The notes beneath the pieces were generated by a model, which saw nothing but the letters and a program-made list of their open reading frames with translations, was not told the origin of the DNA and ran no database searches. Made by a program: the position numbers and the translations under genes. Positions 6,567-13,475 of a stretch of 19,889 bases of DNA are shown here, in pieces; positions within the stretch are counted from its first letter, which is position 1, and the number at the start of each line of letters is the position of its first letter. Origin of the DNA: Candidatus Pygmaiobacter gallistercoris (GTDB taxonomy: Bacteria > Bacillota > Clostridia > Oscillospirales > Ruminococcaceae); NCBI GenBank assembly GCA_019113125.1, contig DXIA01000091.1, positions 1 through 19,889 on the forward strand. The letters run 5' to 3'.

Positions 6567-7946
6567 TTATTCCAGCGGTTCGAGTTCGGTGATCTCCTCG
6601 ACCAGATCAATCGCTTTGTCCGGGGTGGTGTGCCAGCTGCCATGCCGGTAAAAGACGACCGACATTGCAGTGGAGGCCAGCCAGCCGACCGGCCAGGCAA
6701 ACCAGATTCCGGTCTCTCCAAAGGCGGAGGCGAAGACCAGCGCCAGCACCACCCGCAGCAGCAGATCGGTAAAGGTGGCGGCCATAAAGGGCCCCATTGC
6801 ACCGGCGCCGCGCAGGATGCCGTCCGAGACCAGTTTTGCCGAGACCACCGGATAGAAGGGGGCAAGCACCCGCAGGAAGAGGGTGCCGGTGGTGATGGCC
6901 CGGGCGGATCCCTCATCCATAAAGAATCCGACCAGCTGTCCGGCCCAGATCAGATAGATCGCCATCAGCGGGACACAGATCACCCAGACCATCCGAAGAC
7001 CGGCCCAGAATCCCTGCCGTACCCTGGAATAACGGGCCGCGCCGATATTCTGCGCGGTGTAGTTCGAGATGCCGTTACCCAGTGTGGTGAAGGAGGTCAC
7101 CACCATGTTGTTCAGCTTGACCGCGGCGGAGTAACCGGCGATGACCGAGGATCCAAACCCGTTGACCGTTGCCTGGATCACGATATTGCCCACCGAGATG
7201 AAACTCTGCTGCAAAATGCTCGGGACCGCGATGACGGTGATCCGGCGCAGCAGCGGGACCGAGAAGAGCGGTACCTTGCCCGCATCCGGCAGCGCGGAGA
7301 GTCGGCGCAGTACCGCAATGATCGCCAGCACACAGCTGACCCCCTGGCAGAGGAAGGTGGCCCAGGCGACGCCGGCGACCCCCATCTTGAAGGCGGTGAC
7401 AAAGAGGATATCGACAAAGATATTCGAGACCGAGGAGGCCGCAAGGAAGAGGAAGGGGGTGCGGGAATCCCCGAGCGCCGAGAAGATGCCGGTGGCGATG
7501 TTGTAGAAGATCAGAAAGACCAGTCCGCCGATGTAGATCCGCAGATAGAGGGCGGAGTCGGAGAAGATCTCCTGCGGGGTGCGGATCAGCCGCAGCAGCG
7601 GCCCGCAGAGGGCCAGGCCGAGGGTGGTCAGAACAACGGTCAGAAGACCGCTGGCGATCCAGGCGGTGTAAACCGCGGTGCGCAGCTGGCGGTAGTCCTT
7701 CGCGCCGAACAGCTGGGAGACCACCACCGAGCAACCGATGTTGCAGCCGAACGCAAAGGCGATGAAGATGAGGGTGATCTCATAGGAATTGCCCACCGCA
7801 GCGAGTGCGGCCTCCCCCACGAATTTGCCCGCGACAAGGCTGTCGGCGATGTTGTAGAGCTGCTGAAAGATGATACTGGCAAACAGCGGCAGACAAAAAC
7901 GCCAGAGCACCCGCTGCGGGCTGCCCACCGTAAGATCGTTGTTCAT
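6567..7946 (-). CDS. MATE family multidrug/Na+ (H+) antiporter
   Basis: A 459-residue twelve-helix exporter of the MATE family, close to the usual 450. The first helix region contains LPLFASIIFQQLYNIADSLVAGKFVGEAALAAVGNSY, with the paired NIADS and VGEAALAAVGNS signatures; the second half repeats the fold with PSILQQSFISVGNIVIQATVNGFG. Such proteins export cationic drugs or metabolites across the cytoplasmic membrane; the substrate is not readable. The ATG at 7944-7946 is preceded by GGAGGAAGAGGAACA; longer in-frame extension upstream runs through the control region and is not coding. It is transcribed divergently from a LysR-type gene across an interlocked promoter pair with an operator just upstream of this gene's -35, so it is the likely LysR target (inference). 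The C-terminal tail, after the last helix, is acidic. Confidence 0.96.
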   Translation of the reverse strand: MNNDLTVGSPQRVLWRFCLPLFASIIFQQLYNIADSLVAGKFVGEAALAAVGNSYEITLIFIAFAFGCNIGCSVVVSQLFGAKDYRQLRTAVYTAWIASGLLTVVLTTLGLALCGPLLRLIRTPQEIFSDSALYLRIYIGGLVFLIFYNIATGIFSALGDSRTPFLFLAASSVSNIFVDILFVTAFKMGVAGVAWATFLCQGVSCVLAIIAVLRRLSALPDAGKVPLFSVPLLRRITVIAVPSILQQSFISVGNIVIQATVNGFGSSVIAGYSAAVKLNNMVVTSFTTLGNGISNYTAQNIGAARYSRVRQGFWAGLRMVWVICVPLMAIYLIWAGQLVGFFMDEGSARAITTGTLFLRVLAPFYPVVSAKLVSDGILRGAGAMGPFMAATFTDLLLRVVLALVFASAFGETGIWFAWPVGWLASTAMSVVFYRHGSWHTTPDKAIDLVEEITELEPLE

Positions 7947-7980
7947 TGTTCCTCTTCCTCCTTTTTTCACAAACAGTCTT

Positions 7981-8009
7981 ATTATAACCTTGTCACAGCT
8001 CTCTGTAAA
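7981..8009 (-). promoter_or_regulatory. Promoter of the MATE gene
   Basis: On the minus strand TTTACA (8004-8009) and a consensus TATAAT (7981-7986) are separated by 17 bp. The start site near 7974 gives a leader of about 28 nt. Confidence 0.8.
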
Positions 8010-8018
8010 AGATATAAT
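7990..8018 (+). promoter_or_regulatory. Promoter of the LysR-type regulator gene
   Basis: TTGTCA (7990-7995), 17 bp, then a consensus TATAAT (8013-8018). It overlaps the oppositely directed MATE promoter almost completely, so polymerase could occupy only one at a time. Confidence 0.8.
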
Positions 8019-8038
8019 TGATATCATAGACATATCAA
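8018..8038. promoter_or_regulatory. Probable LysR operator, TTGATAT-N7-ATATCAA
   Basis: A perfect 7-bp inverted repeat with a 7-bp spacer, which fits the T-N11-A pattern of LysR-type boxes. Its centre (8028) lies about 54 bp upstream of the predicted MATE start site, the usual activation position, and it overlaps the -10/start region of the regulator's own promoter, the usual autorepression position. Confidence 0.75.
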
Positions 8039-8065
8039 AAAAGCATAATAAAGGGGAGAAAAAGA

Positions 8066-8082
8066 CCGCGGCCATGCCGCGG
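8066..8082 (+). other. GC hairpin abutting the lysR ribosome-binding site
   Basis: CCGCGGC (8066-8072), loop CAT, GCCGCGG (8076-8082) is a perfect 7-bp stem ending directly before GGGAAG (8084-8089), the only ribosome-binding-like sequence of the regulator gene. An ATG in the loop opens a 6-codon frame whose TGA (8092-8094) overlaps the regulator's ATGs. An effect on translation is inference. Confidence 0.5.
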
Positions 8083-8093
8083 CGGGAAGAATG

Positions 8094-9008
8094 ATGGTCA
8101 ACTACGAGTACTATCGGGTCTTTTACCATGTCGCCTGCTGCGGCAGCTTTACCGCCGCAGCCCGGGTACTGCACACCGGGCAGCCAAATGTCACCCGCAC
8201 CATCGGGCAGCTGGAGCAGGCGCTGGGCTGCAGATTGTTTGAGCGCAGCAACCGCGGGGTCACCCTGACCGAGTCGGGGCGTCGGCTGCTCGGGCGGGTG
8301 GCCATCGCCTGTGAACAGCTGGAACTCGGAGAGCGGGATGTCACCGCCGGCACACAGGGTGGCACGGTACTGCTGGGTGCCACCGACACTGCGCTGCGGG
8401 GATTCCTGATCGACCGGCTGGCAGAGTACCAGCGCAGCCATCCCGCTGTGCGGCTGCGGATCCGGGGCGGCACCGCGCCGCAGGCGGTGGATGCACTGCG
8501 CCGGGGGGAGGTGGATCTCGCGGTGGTCGCTGCAGAGCCGCCCGGTCAGCAGGGAGACCTGCACCGGGTCCGGCTGCGCCGGTTTTCGGATCTGCTGATC
8601 GGCGGGCCGCAACACCGCACCCTCGCGCAGGGTCCTCTGGGGCCCAGGGAGCTGGCCCGACACCCGCTGATCCTGATGGGTCAGGGGAGCGGGACCTACG
8701 AGATGTACAGCCGGATCTACCTCGGTCAGGGGATGATCCTCCGCCCCGACATCGAGGTCGAGAGTGACGAAATAATCCCCGCGCTGGTTGCGCGGGGACT
8801 TGGGATTGCATTTGTGCCGGAATTTTTTGCGCGCCCGGGCCTGGAAGACGGCAGCCTGACCCTGCTGCAGCCCACCTTTGCGCTGCCCGGGCGAAGCATC
8901 TCCGCCTTTTGGCAGCCCTCCCGTCCGCCCGCCGGCCCGGCGGGGGAACTGCTGCGCTTTTTGGAAAAGGGAGCGATCAGCGGCGGGCCGACAGCTGATC
9001 CAGCGTGA
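8094..9008 (+). CDS. LysR-type transcriptional regulator
   Basis: A 304-residue LTTR. The N-terminal winged helix-turn-helix spans about residues 2-60 (NYEYYRVFYHVACCGSFTAAARVLHTGQPNVTRTIGQLEQALGCRLFERSNRGVTLTESG), read here only as segments such as SFTAAARVLHTGQPNVTRTI; the substrate-binding domain follows from about residue 90 to the end. There are two adjacent ATGs (8091 and 8094); 8094 is preferred because GGGAAG (8084-8089) is then 4 nt away, but 8091 is possible. It is divergent from the MATE gene with a perfect LysR-type box between them, so it most likely regulates that exporter and itself (inference). The 3' end overlaps the convergent glycosyltransferase gene by 32 bp. The inducer is unknown. 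Confidence 0.95.
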   Translation: MVNYEYYRVFYHVACCGSFTAAARVLHTGQPNVTRTIGQLEQALGCRLFERSNRGVTLTESGRRLLGRVAIACEQLELGERDVTAGTQGGTVLLGATDTALRGFLIDRLAEYQRSHPAVRLRIRGGTAPQAVDALRRGEVDLAVVAAEPPGQQGDLHRVRLRRFSDLLIGGPQHRTLAQGPLGPRELARHPLILMGQGSGTYEMYSRIYLGQGMILRPDIEVESDEIIPALVARGLGIAFVPEFFARPGLEDGSLTLLQPTFALPGRSISAFWQPSRPPAGPAGELLRFLEKGAISGGPTADPA

Positions 9009-10224
9009 GCGCGTCGGTGTGGGGGATCGGGTCCCAGTTTTTCTGGTGATGCAGCAGACTGACAAAGGTGATCGCGAGCCAGCTGGCGAGGAAGAGCCAG
9101 AACGAGAGAATGCTCTTGAGCATCCCCTGTGCTGGGCGGCGGTGCAGCAGGACGGCGGCAAGGGCCGCGGCACTGGAGGCAGCGGCGCTCAGCAGCACCG
9201 TACCCGCGCCGGCCGCTGCGGTCAACAGCATCGCGACGGTGGAGGGGGCGGCATGAAACAGCATCACGGCGGTGCCGAAGGCCCCGCCGACGGCGGCGGC
9301 CATCTGCACGGCGGGGGAGAGAAAGGTCATCCAGAGATCAAAGCTGATCATCCGCTTTTCACTCACCGCCTGCGCCAGCAGCCGGCTGCCGTACAGCCGC
9401 AGGCCCTGCAGGCTGCCGGTGGTCCAGCGGCGGCGCTGTTTCCAGGACTGGCGGAAGGTCAGCGGCTGCTCATCATAGATGACCGCGCCGGGCACAAACC
9501 GCACCCGCTCGCCCGCGAGCACGCACTGGGCGGAGAACTCATAGTCCTCGGTCAGGGTACGGGTCTGCCAGCCGCCCAGCCGGCGCAGCAGCGCAAAGCT
9601 GACCATAAAACCGCTGCCCCCGATCAGCGAGGAGAGGCCGATTGCCTCCCGCGCGGCGTTGTAAAACCGGCTGAGCATCCAGTAGCAGATCGAATAGCAG
9701 CCGCTGATCGCACTCTGCCGCGGGTTTTTGCTGTCCCGGAACCCCTGTGCCGCCGCGGCGCCGGCGCGGTAGGCATCGTTCATCCGGGCGAGAAAGTCGG
9801 GGTCGACGAGGTTGTCGGCATCAAATACACAGACCGCATCGGCCCAACCCTCGCCGAGCAGAAGGTCCACCGCCTGCCGCAGTGCCTCTCCCTTGCCGGT
9901 GACCTTACCGGTGGGACGCAGTACCCGCGCGCCATGGTCCAGCGCGACCTGCTCGGTGTGGTCGGTGCAGTTGTTCGGGACGACCAGCACCTCAAACAGC
10001 GCACGGGGATACCGCTGGGCAAACAGGCTGTCCAGCAGGTTGCCCAGCACCGCCTCCTCATTGCGGGCGGCGATCACCACCGCAAACCGGGTGGACGGGG
10101 CGACGACGGGATAATGGGGACGCCGGCGCAGCCCGAACAGGGCGATCACCCCAAAATATAAACTGTATGCGGCGGTCAAAAGTCCACCTGCAGCGAGTAT
10201 CCAGAACAGAAAACCTCCGCGCAT
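8977..10224 (-). CDS. Membrane-bound family 2 glycosyltransferase
   Basis: A 415-residue processive-type GT2 enzyme. One helix lies at about residues 5-30; the cytoplasmic catalytic domain follows with VVIAARNEE (nucleotide-sugar site), FDADN (DxD), TEDYE (catalytic base) and QRRRW (the Q/RxxRW motif), then two to three helices to about residue 398. This order is that of cellulose/hyaluronan/poly-GlcNAc synthase-like enzymes, which transfer a sugar from a UDP-sugar to a growing chain or acceptor at the membrane. Sugar and acceptor cannot be read. The ATG at 10222-10224 has GAAGGAGGG about 6 nt upstream. It may share a transcript with the small membrane protein gene 115 bp upstream, since I see no terminator between them. 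No other polysaccharide genes are nearby. Confidence 0.94.
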   Translation of the reverse strand: MRGGFLFWILAAGGLLTAAYSLYFGVIALFGLRRRPHYPVVAPSTRFAVVIAARNEEAVLGNLLDSLFAQRYPRALFEVLVVPNNCTDHTEQVALDHGARVLRPTGKVTGKGEALRQAVDLLLGEGWADAVCVFDADNLVDPDFLARMNDAYRAGAAAAQGFRDSKNPRQSAISGCYSICYWMLSRFYNAAREAIGLSSLIGGSGFMVSFALLRRLGGWQTRTLTEDYEFSAQCVLAGERVRFVPGAVIYDEQPLTFRQSWKQRRRWTTGSLQGLRLYGSRLLAQAVSEKRMISFDLWMTFLSPAVQMAAAVGGAFGTAVMLFHAAPSTVAMLLTAAAGAGTVLLSAAASSAAALAAVLLHRRPAQGMLKSILSFWLFLASWLAITFVSLLHHQKNWDPIPHTDALTLDQLSARR

Positions 10225-10339
10225 CGAAATCCCTCCTTCGACCGGCCTCGCCGGTCCTCATCCTGATTCTATCATTAAGACGAGGAAAAGGGAGTGATTT
10301 CTTCAAAAGGATACAAATGATTTACAGGATGGACACAAT

Positions 10340-10510
10340 TTAATAACAGAGCACAAAATAGATCACATAGAGCCAGCCCAGCAATCCGTGAAAGATGGCC
10401 CAGCCCACCGAATGCCAGGTCGTGTAACTGACCACCATCGCCAGTGCGCAGCCGAAACTGATCCCGGAACGGGCGGTTTTGTACAGGGTGGTCTGCCGTT
10501 TCTCCTCCAT
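10340..10510 (-). CDS. Small conserved-looking membrane protein (56 residues)
   Basis: A 56-residue protein with two hydrophobic stretches, about residues 16-30 (SFGCALAMVVSYTTW) and 34-55 (WAIFHGLLGWLYVIYFVLC), and a short charged N-terminus (MEEKRQTTLYKTARSG). The start at 10508-10510 is supported by a perfect AGGAGG (10518-10523) at 7-nt spacing; the longer in-frame start lacks such a site. A promoter with good spacing lies 32 bp upstream of the start. I recall similar short Trp/Tyr-rich membrane proteins in Clostridia but have no function to give. The gene downstream is the glycosyltransferase, in the same direction. Confidence 0.8.
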   Translation of the reverse strand: MEEKRQTTLYKTARSGISFGCALAMVVSYTTWHSVGWAIFHGLLGWLYVIYFVLCY

Positions 10511-10541
10511 TTCAATGCCTCCTGTTCCCTTTGTTTTCTTA

Positions 10542-10570
10542 AGTGTAGCATGCCACCCGGTTCCGGTCAA
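10542..10570 (-). promoter_or_regulatory. Promoter of the small membrane protein gene
   Basis: On the minus strand TTGACC (10565-10570), 17 bp, TACACT (10542-10547) preceded by TGC (extended -10). Confidence 0.65.
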
Positions 10571-10588
10571 GAAACCCGGTGCGGGAGA

Positions 10589-10617
10589 TTGTAATTTGTT
10601 CCAAATTTCAGTAAGAT
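10589..10617 (+). promoter_or_regulatory. Promoter of the CPBP-tadA-DUF3592 operon
   Basis: TTGTAA (10589-10594), 17 bp, TAAGAT (10612-10617): 4 of 6 matches in each hexamer with ideal spacing, 32 bp before the ATG and back to back with the leftward promoter at 10542-10570. Confidence 0.55.
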
Positions 10618-10649
10618 AGAAAAGAACAACACAGAGGGAGGCGGATCAC

Positions 10650-11588
10650 ATGAGAACAGGGGCGCCGCGGCGGGACAACCTGTATTATGCGGCAAATCTG
10701 ATCGGGCTGGCGGTGATCGGCTACCGGCTGCTCGGCGAGCTGCTTCAGTTTCTGCTGTCCTCGGTCCTCGGGGCGAATCTGGCCGATGGAAAGGCTCTTC
10801 CAGTAGCAGTGGGGGTGCTGCTCAACGGCCTGTTTGCCGCGATCAACCTTGCGCTGCCCACCCTCTGGCTGCGCCGGGCGGCCCGTCCGCTCGCACCCGC
10901 ACCGCTTGCACTGCGTCGGCCCGGCAGGGTCGCGCTGGTCGCGCTGCCGCTCTTTCTCTGCTATACCACCCTGTGCAGCGTTGCGGCGAATCTGCTGCGG
11001 ATGCTGCTCGGACTGGGCGGATACACCCCGCCCTCCGGCGTCACGCTCCCTGAGGGGGCGGGACCGCTGGCCCTCGCCTTTCTCTCGATCTGCGTGATCC
11101 CGGCCATCGGGGAGGAACTGCTTTTCCGCGGCACCATTCAGCGGCTGCTCGCCCCCTACGGCGATTGGTTTTCCATCATCGTCAGCTCGGTTTTTTTCGC
11201 CCTGCTCCACGCCGATCTCTCCCAGATTCCCTCGATCTTCGCCCTCTCGCTGTTTCTGGGATATCTCGTCGCCGCCTACGGCAATGTCACCGATGCGATG
11301 CTGCTGCACTTTTTCAATAATCTGTCCGGTTTTCTGCAGCTGTGGGCCCGCCAGCAGATGGACGGCACCAATGTCATGGCGCTCACCGCAATCCTGTTCA
11401 GCATCTATTTTGCCGCCGGGCTCGGGGCGCTGGTCGTGGTGCTGCGCCACCGGCCGCTGCCGAAACTGCCCCGTTATCCCACCCGCAAAAATCGGATGGG
11501 ACGCACCGAGCGGGTGCTCAGCGCCCCCTTCTTTACGATCACCCTGCTGCTGCTCGTGCTGACCTGTGTGATGGAGTATTTCAGATGA
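10650..11588 (+). CDS. CPBP-family intramembrane metalloprotease (CAAX protease-like)
   Basis: A 312-residue polytopic membrane protein with the three CPBP (Abi/Rce1) motifs in order: EELLFRG (E155, E156, R160), FALLHAD with H187, and HFFNN with H220 and N223. These residues build the glutamate/histidine metal site of the family, which cleaves or processes membrane-associated substrates; many bacterial members have no known substrate and some act in bacteriocin immunity. The ATG at 10650 has GAGGGAGG (10634-10641) 8 nt upstream. The C-terminus adds a basic loop (PRYPTRKNRMGRTER) and one last helix. Its stop overlaps the tadA start (ATGA at 11585-11588), indicating translational coupling; the protein has no evident functional link to tRNA editing. 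Confidence 0.94.
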   Translation: MRTGAPRRDNLYYAANLIGLAVIGYRLLGELLQFLLSSVLGANLADGKALPVAVGVLLNGLFAAINLALPTLWLRRAARPLAPAPLALRRPGRVALVALPLFLCYTTLCSVAANLLRMLLGLGGYTPPSGVTLPEGAGPLALAFLSICVIPAIGEELLFRGTIQRLLAPYGDWFSIIVSSVFFALLHADLSQIPSIFALSLFLGYLVAAYGNVTDAMLLHFFNNLSGFLQLWARQQMDGTNVMALTAILFSIYFAAGLGALVVVLRHRPLPKLPRYPTRKNRMGRTERVLSAPFFTITLLLLVLTCVMEYFR

Positions 11589-12079
11589 TGGATCAACAAC
11601 AGAAAGACGCGTATTTTATGGGCCTTGCCCTCACACTGGCCCGCCGCGCCGCTGCGCTCGGGGAGGTTCCGGTCGGGGCGGTGGTGGTCCGGGACGGTGA
11701 GGTGGTCGGCGAGGGGTACAACCTGCGGGAGAGCGGAAAGAGCGCGCTGGCCCACGCCGAGCTCATTGCCATTCGGGATGCCTGTCGCCGGCTCGGGGGC
11801 TGGCGGCTGTGGCAGTGCGACCTCTATGTCACCCTCGAGCCCTGCCCGATGTGCACCGGCGCGGCGATCAACAGCCGGCTGGTGCGGGTTGTCTACGGTG
11901 CGCGGGATCCCCGGGCCGGCTGCTGCGGCAGCCTGATCGATCTTACCGCGCTGCCCTTCAACCACCGCCCTCAGCTGGTCGGCGGGGTACGGGAGGAGGA
12001 ATGCGCCGCCCTGCTGCGTCAGTTCTTTGCGGATCTGCGCCGCGCGCGGGCGGAGAGAAAGGAGCGGCTAAAGCCATGA
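11585..12079 (+). CDS. tadA: tRNA-specific adenosine deaminase TadA
   Basis: A 164-residue zinc deaminase that converts adenosine-34 to inosine in the anticodon of tRNA-Arg(ACG), letting it read CGN codons. The zinc and catalytic residues are complete: H57-A-E59 and P86-C87-P-M-C90. The N-terminal helix (ALTLARRAAALGEVPVGAVVV) and the NLRE region match the family, and the length is normal. ATG at 11585 or 11588 may be used; both overlap or abut the end of the protease gene (ATGA). Its own stop overlaps the next start in another ATGA (12076-12079), so three genes are translationally coupled. This is an essential enzyme in most bacteria, so the operon should be constitutively expressed (inference). 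Confidence 0.97.
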   Translation: MMDQQQKDAYFMGLALTLARRAAALGEVPVGAVVVRDGEVVGEGYNLRESGKSALAHAELIAIRDACRRLGGWRLWQCDLYVTLEPCPMCTGAAINSRLVRVVYGARDPRAGCCGSLIDLTALPFNHRPQLVGGVREEECAALLRQFFADLRRARAERKERLKP

Positions 12080-12465
12080 TCGCGGTTTGGATCGTCGGAG
12101 GTGTATTTCTCTTCGTCGGCCTGCTCTATGCGCTGCCCCGGTATCTCCGGCTCATCTGCTGCCGGGCAAAGACACAGGGAATCCTGATCACCGCCCGCAG
12201 CGCGCCGGGCACAGGCCCCCAGCCGGTCCGCGCGGGCTATCGTTATCTTGTGGATGGGGTGGAGTATACCGCATCGACCGGCTGGACGAACTTCGGCGCT
12301 TTTCGGGTCGGAGAGCCGCGCGAGGTCCGATACGATCCCCGCCATCCGCACCGGTCCTATCTGCCCTGGAGCGGACAGCTCCTGGGCTGCCTGCTCGGGA
12401 CGGTTTTCGCCCTGACCGGGGCGGCGGTGCTCCTCGCCGGACTCTGGCTGCAGCACATCTTATAA
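12076..12465 (+). CDS. DUF3592-like membrane protein
   Basis: A 129-residue protein with a helix at each end (about residues 3-20 and 103-126) and a soluble middle of about 75 residues. The middle has the pattern GYRYLVDGVEYTAS ... FRVGEPREVRYDPRHP, which is the hallmark of DUF3592 (VDG-x-Y, then VG-x-x-V-x-YDP-x-x-P). The function of this family is not known. The start ATG overlaps the tadA stop (ATGA), so it is the last gene of the coupled three-gene operon; a perfect hairpin terminator begins right after its TAA. Confidence 0.88.
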   Translation: MIAVWIVGGVFLFVGLLYALPRYLRLICCRAKTQGILITARSAPGTGPQPVRAGYRYLVDGVEYTASTGWTNFGAFRVGEPREVRYDPRHPHRSYLPWSGQLLGCLLGTVFALTGAAVLLAGLWLQHIL

Positions 12466-12506
12466 AAGGAGGACGGCGGGAATGTGAATTCCCGCCGTCC
12501 TCTTTT
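12465..12506. terminator. Bidirectional terminator between DUF3592 and dehydrogenase genes
   Basis: GAGGACGGCGGGAA (12469-12482) pairs perfectly with TTCCCGCCGTCCTC (12489-12502) over a 6-nt loop; AAA (12465-12467) on the left and TTTT (12503-12506) on the right let it serve both converging transcripts. Confidence 0.9.
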
Positions 12507-12515
12507 CGCAGTGTT

Positions 12516-13475
12516 TCAGTTGACGATATTCTTCGGCTTTCCATCGAGAAAGCTGCGGAAATTGTCGGTCACGATGGCCGACAGCCGCGCGAGCGATTCG
12601 GCGGTTGCCCAGGCAATGTGGGGGGTGATCAGCGCGTTGTCGCAGCCCAGCAGCGGATTGTCCGGCCGGATGGGTTCGACCCCGACCACATCGGTGCCGA
12701 AGAATCCCAGATGGCCGCTGTGCAGCGCCCGAGCGACGGCGGCATCATCCGCCAGTGCGCCGCGGGCGGTGTTGATCAGGATCGCGCCCTCCTTCATCTT
12801 GGCCAGCGCCGCATCTCCGATCATGCCCCGGGTGGCATCGGTGGCCGGGCAGTGCAGGGTGACGATGTCGCTCACCGCCAGCAGTTCGTCCAGCGACAGG
12901 AAGGTGACACCGTCCGATGCGTATTCCGGGCGGACGGTGCGGGTGTGGCAGACAACCTTCATCCCAAACCCCTGTGCGATCCGGGCCACACGTCGCCCGA
13001 TGCTGCCGTAGCCGACGATGCCGATCGTTTTGCCGGCCAGCTCCCGCTGCGGGGTGATGCCGTACTGCGGCTTGATGTCGGTCTGCCAGCAGCCGCCCTT
13101 GATCGCCCGGTAGTACCGGTCGGGACACTGGCAGATCGAGAGCAGCAGCGAAAAGACATGCTGCGCAACCGAGTCGGTCGAATAGCCGGGCACGTTTGCA
13201 ACCGGCACGCCGTGCCGCCGGCAGGCGGCAATATCGAGACTGTCGGTGCCGGTGGCGGTCAGGCCGATCCAGCGGATCTTCGGACAGGCATCGAGCACCG
13301 CGTCATCGATATAGGTTTTATTGACCACCACAAACTCGGCATCGCCGATCCGCTCGGCTGCCTTATCATAGGGAGTCCGGGGCCAGGCATCCACCTCGTC
13401 CACCAGCGCGGCCAGTCCGCTCCAGTCAAGATCTCCCTCGTTGAGTGCATACGAATCCAGAATCACCAGTTTCAT
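12516..13475 (-). CDS. D-2-hydroxyacid dehydrogenase (hydroxypyruvate/glycerate dehydrogenase-like)
   Basis: A 319-residue NAD(P)-dependent oxidoreductase of the D-isomer 2-hydroxyacid dehydrogenase family. The Rossmann motif is GYGSIG (within GIVGYGSIGRRVARI). The catalytic triad is present as Arg in NTARGALAD, Glu in GVEPI and His in TPHIAWAT. The N-terminal part with TGTDSLDIAACRRHGVPVANVPGYSTDSVAQHVF read in segments (e.g. NVPGYSTDSVAQHVF) fits the glycerate dehydrogenase/hydroxypyruvate reductase branch. The ATG at 13473-13475 has AGGAGG 6 nt upstream. The upstream gene runs 50 bp into this one, so they form one leftward unit. A link to the serine genes 2 kb away (hydroxypyruvate/glycerate connects to 3-phosphoglycerate) is possible but inferred; substrate specificity cannot be read with certainty. 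Confidence 0.92.
   Translation of the reverse strand: MKLVILDSYALNEGDLDWSGLAALVDEVDAWPRTPYDKAAERIGDAEFVVVNKTYIDDAVLDACPKIRWIGLTATGTDSLDIAACRRHGVPVANVPGYSTDSVAQHVFSLLLSICQCPDRYYRAIKGGCWQTDIKPQYGITPQRELAGKTIGIVGYGSIGRRVARIAQGFGMKVVCHTRTVRPEYASDGVTFLSLDELLAVSDIVTLHCPATDATRGMIGDAALAKMKEGAILINTARGALADDAAVARALHSGHLGFFGTDVVGVEPIRPDNPLLGCDNALITPHIAWATAESLARLSAIVTDNFRSFLDGKPKNIVN

Noticed and set aside
6456..8021. Long plus-strand frame opposite the MATE gene
   Set aside because: Gly/Asp/Gln/Arg-rich nonsense composition and no start signals; the MATE reading on the other strand is unambiguous.
8878..10161. Long plus-strand frame opposite the glycosyltransferase
   Set aside because: The opposite strand has all GT2 motifs; this frame has low-complexity composition without motifs.
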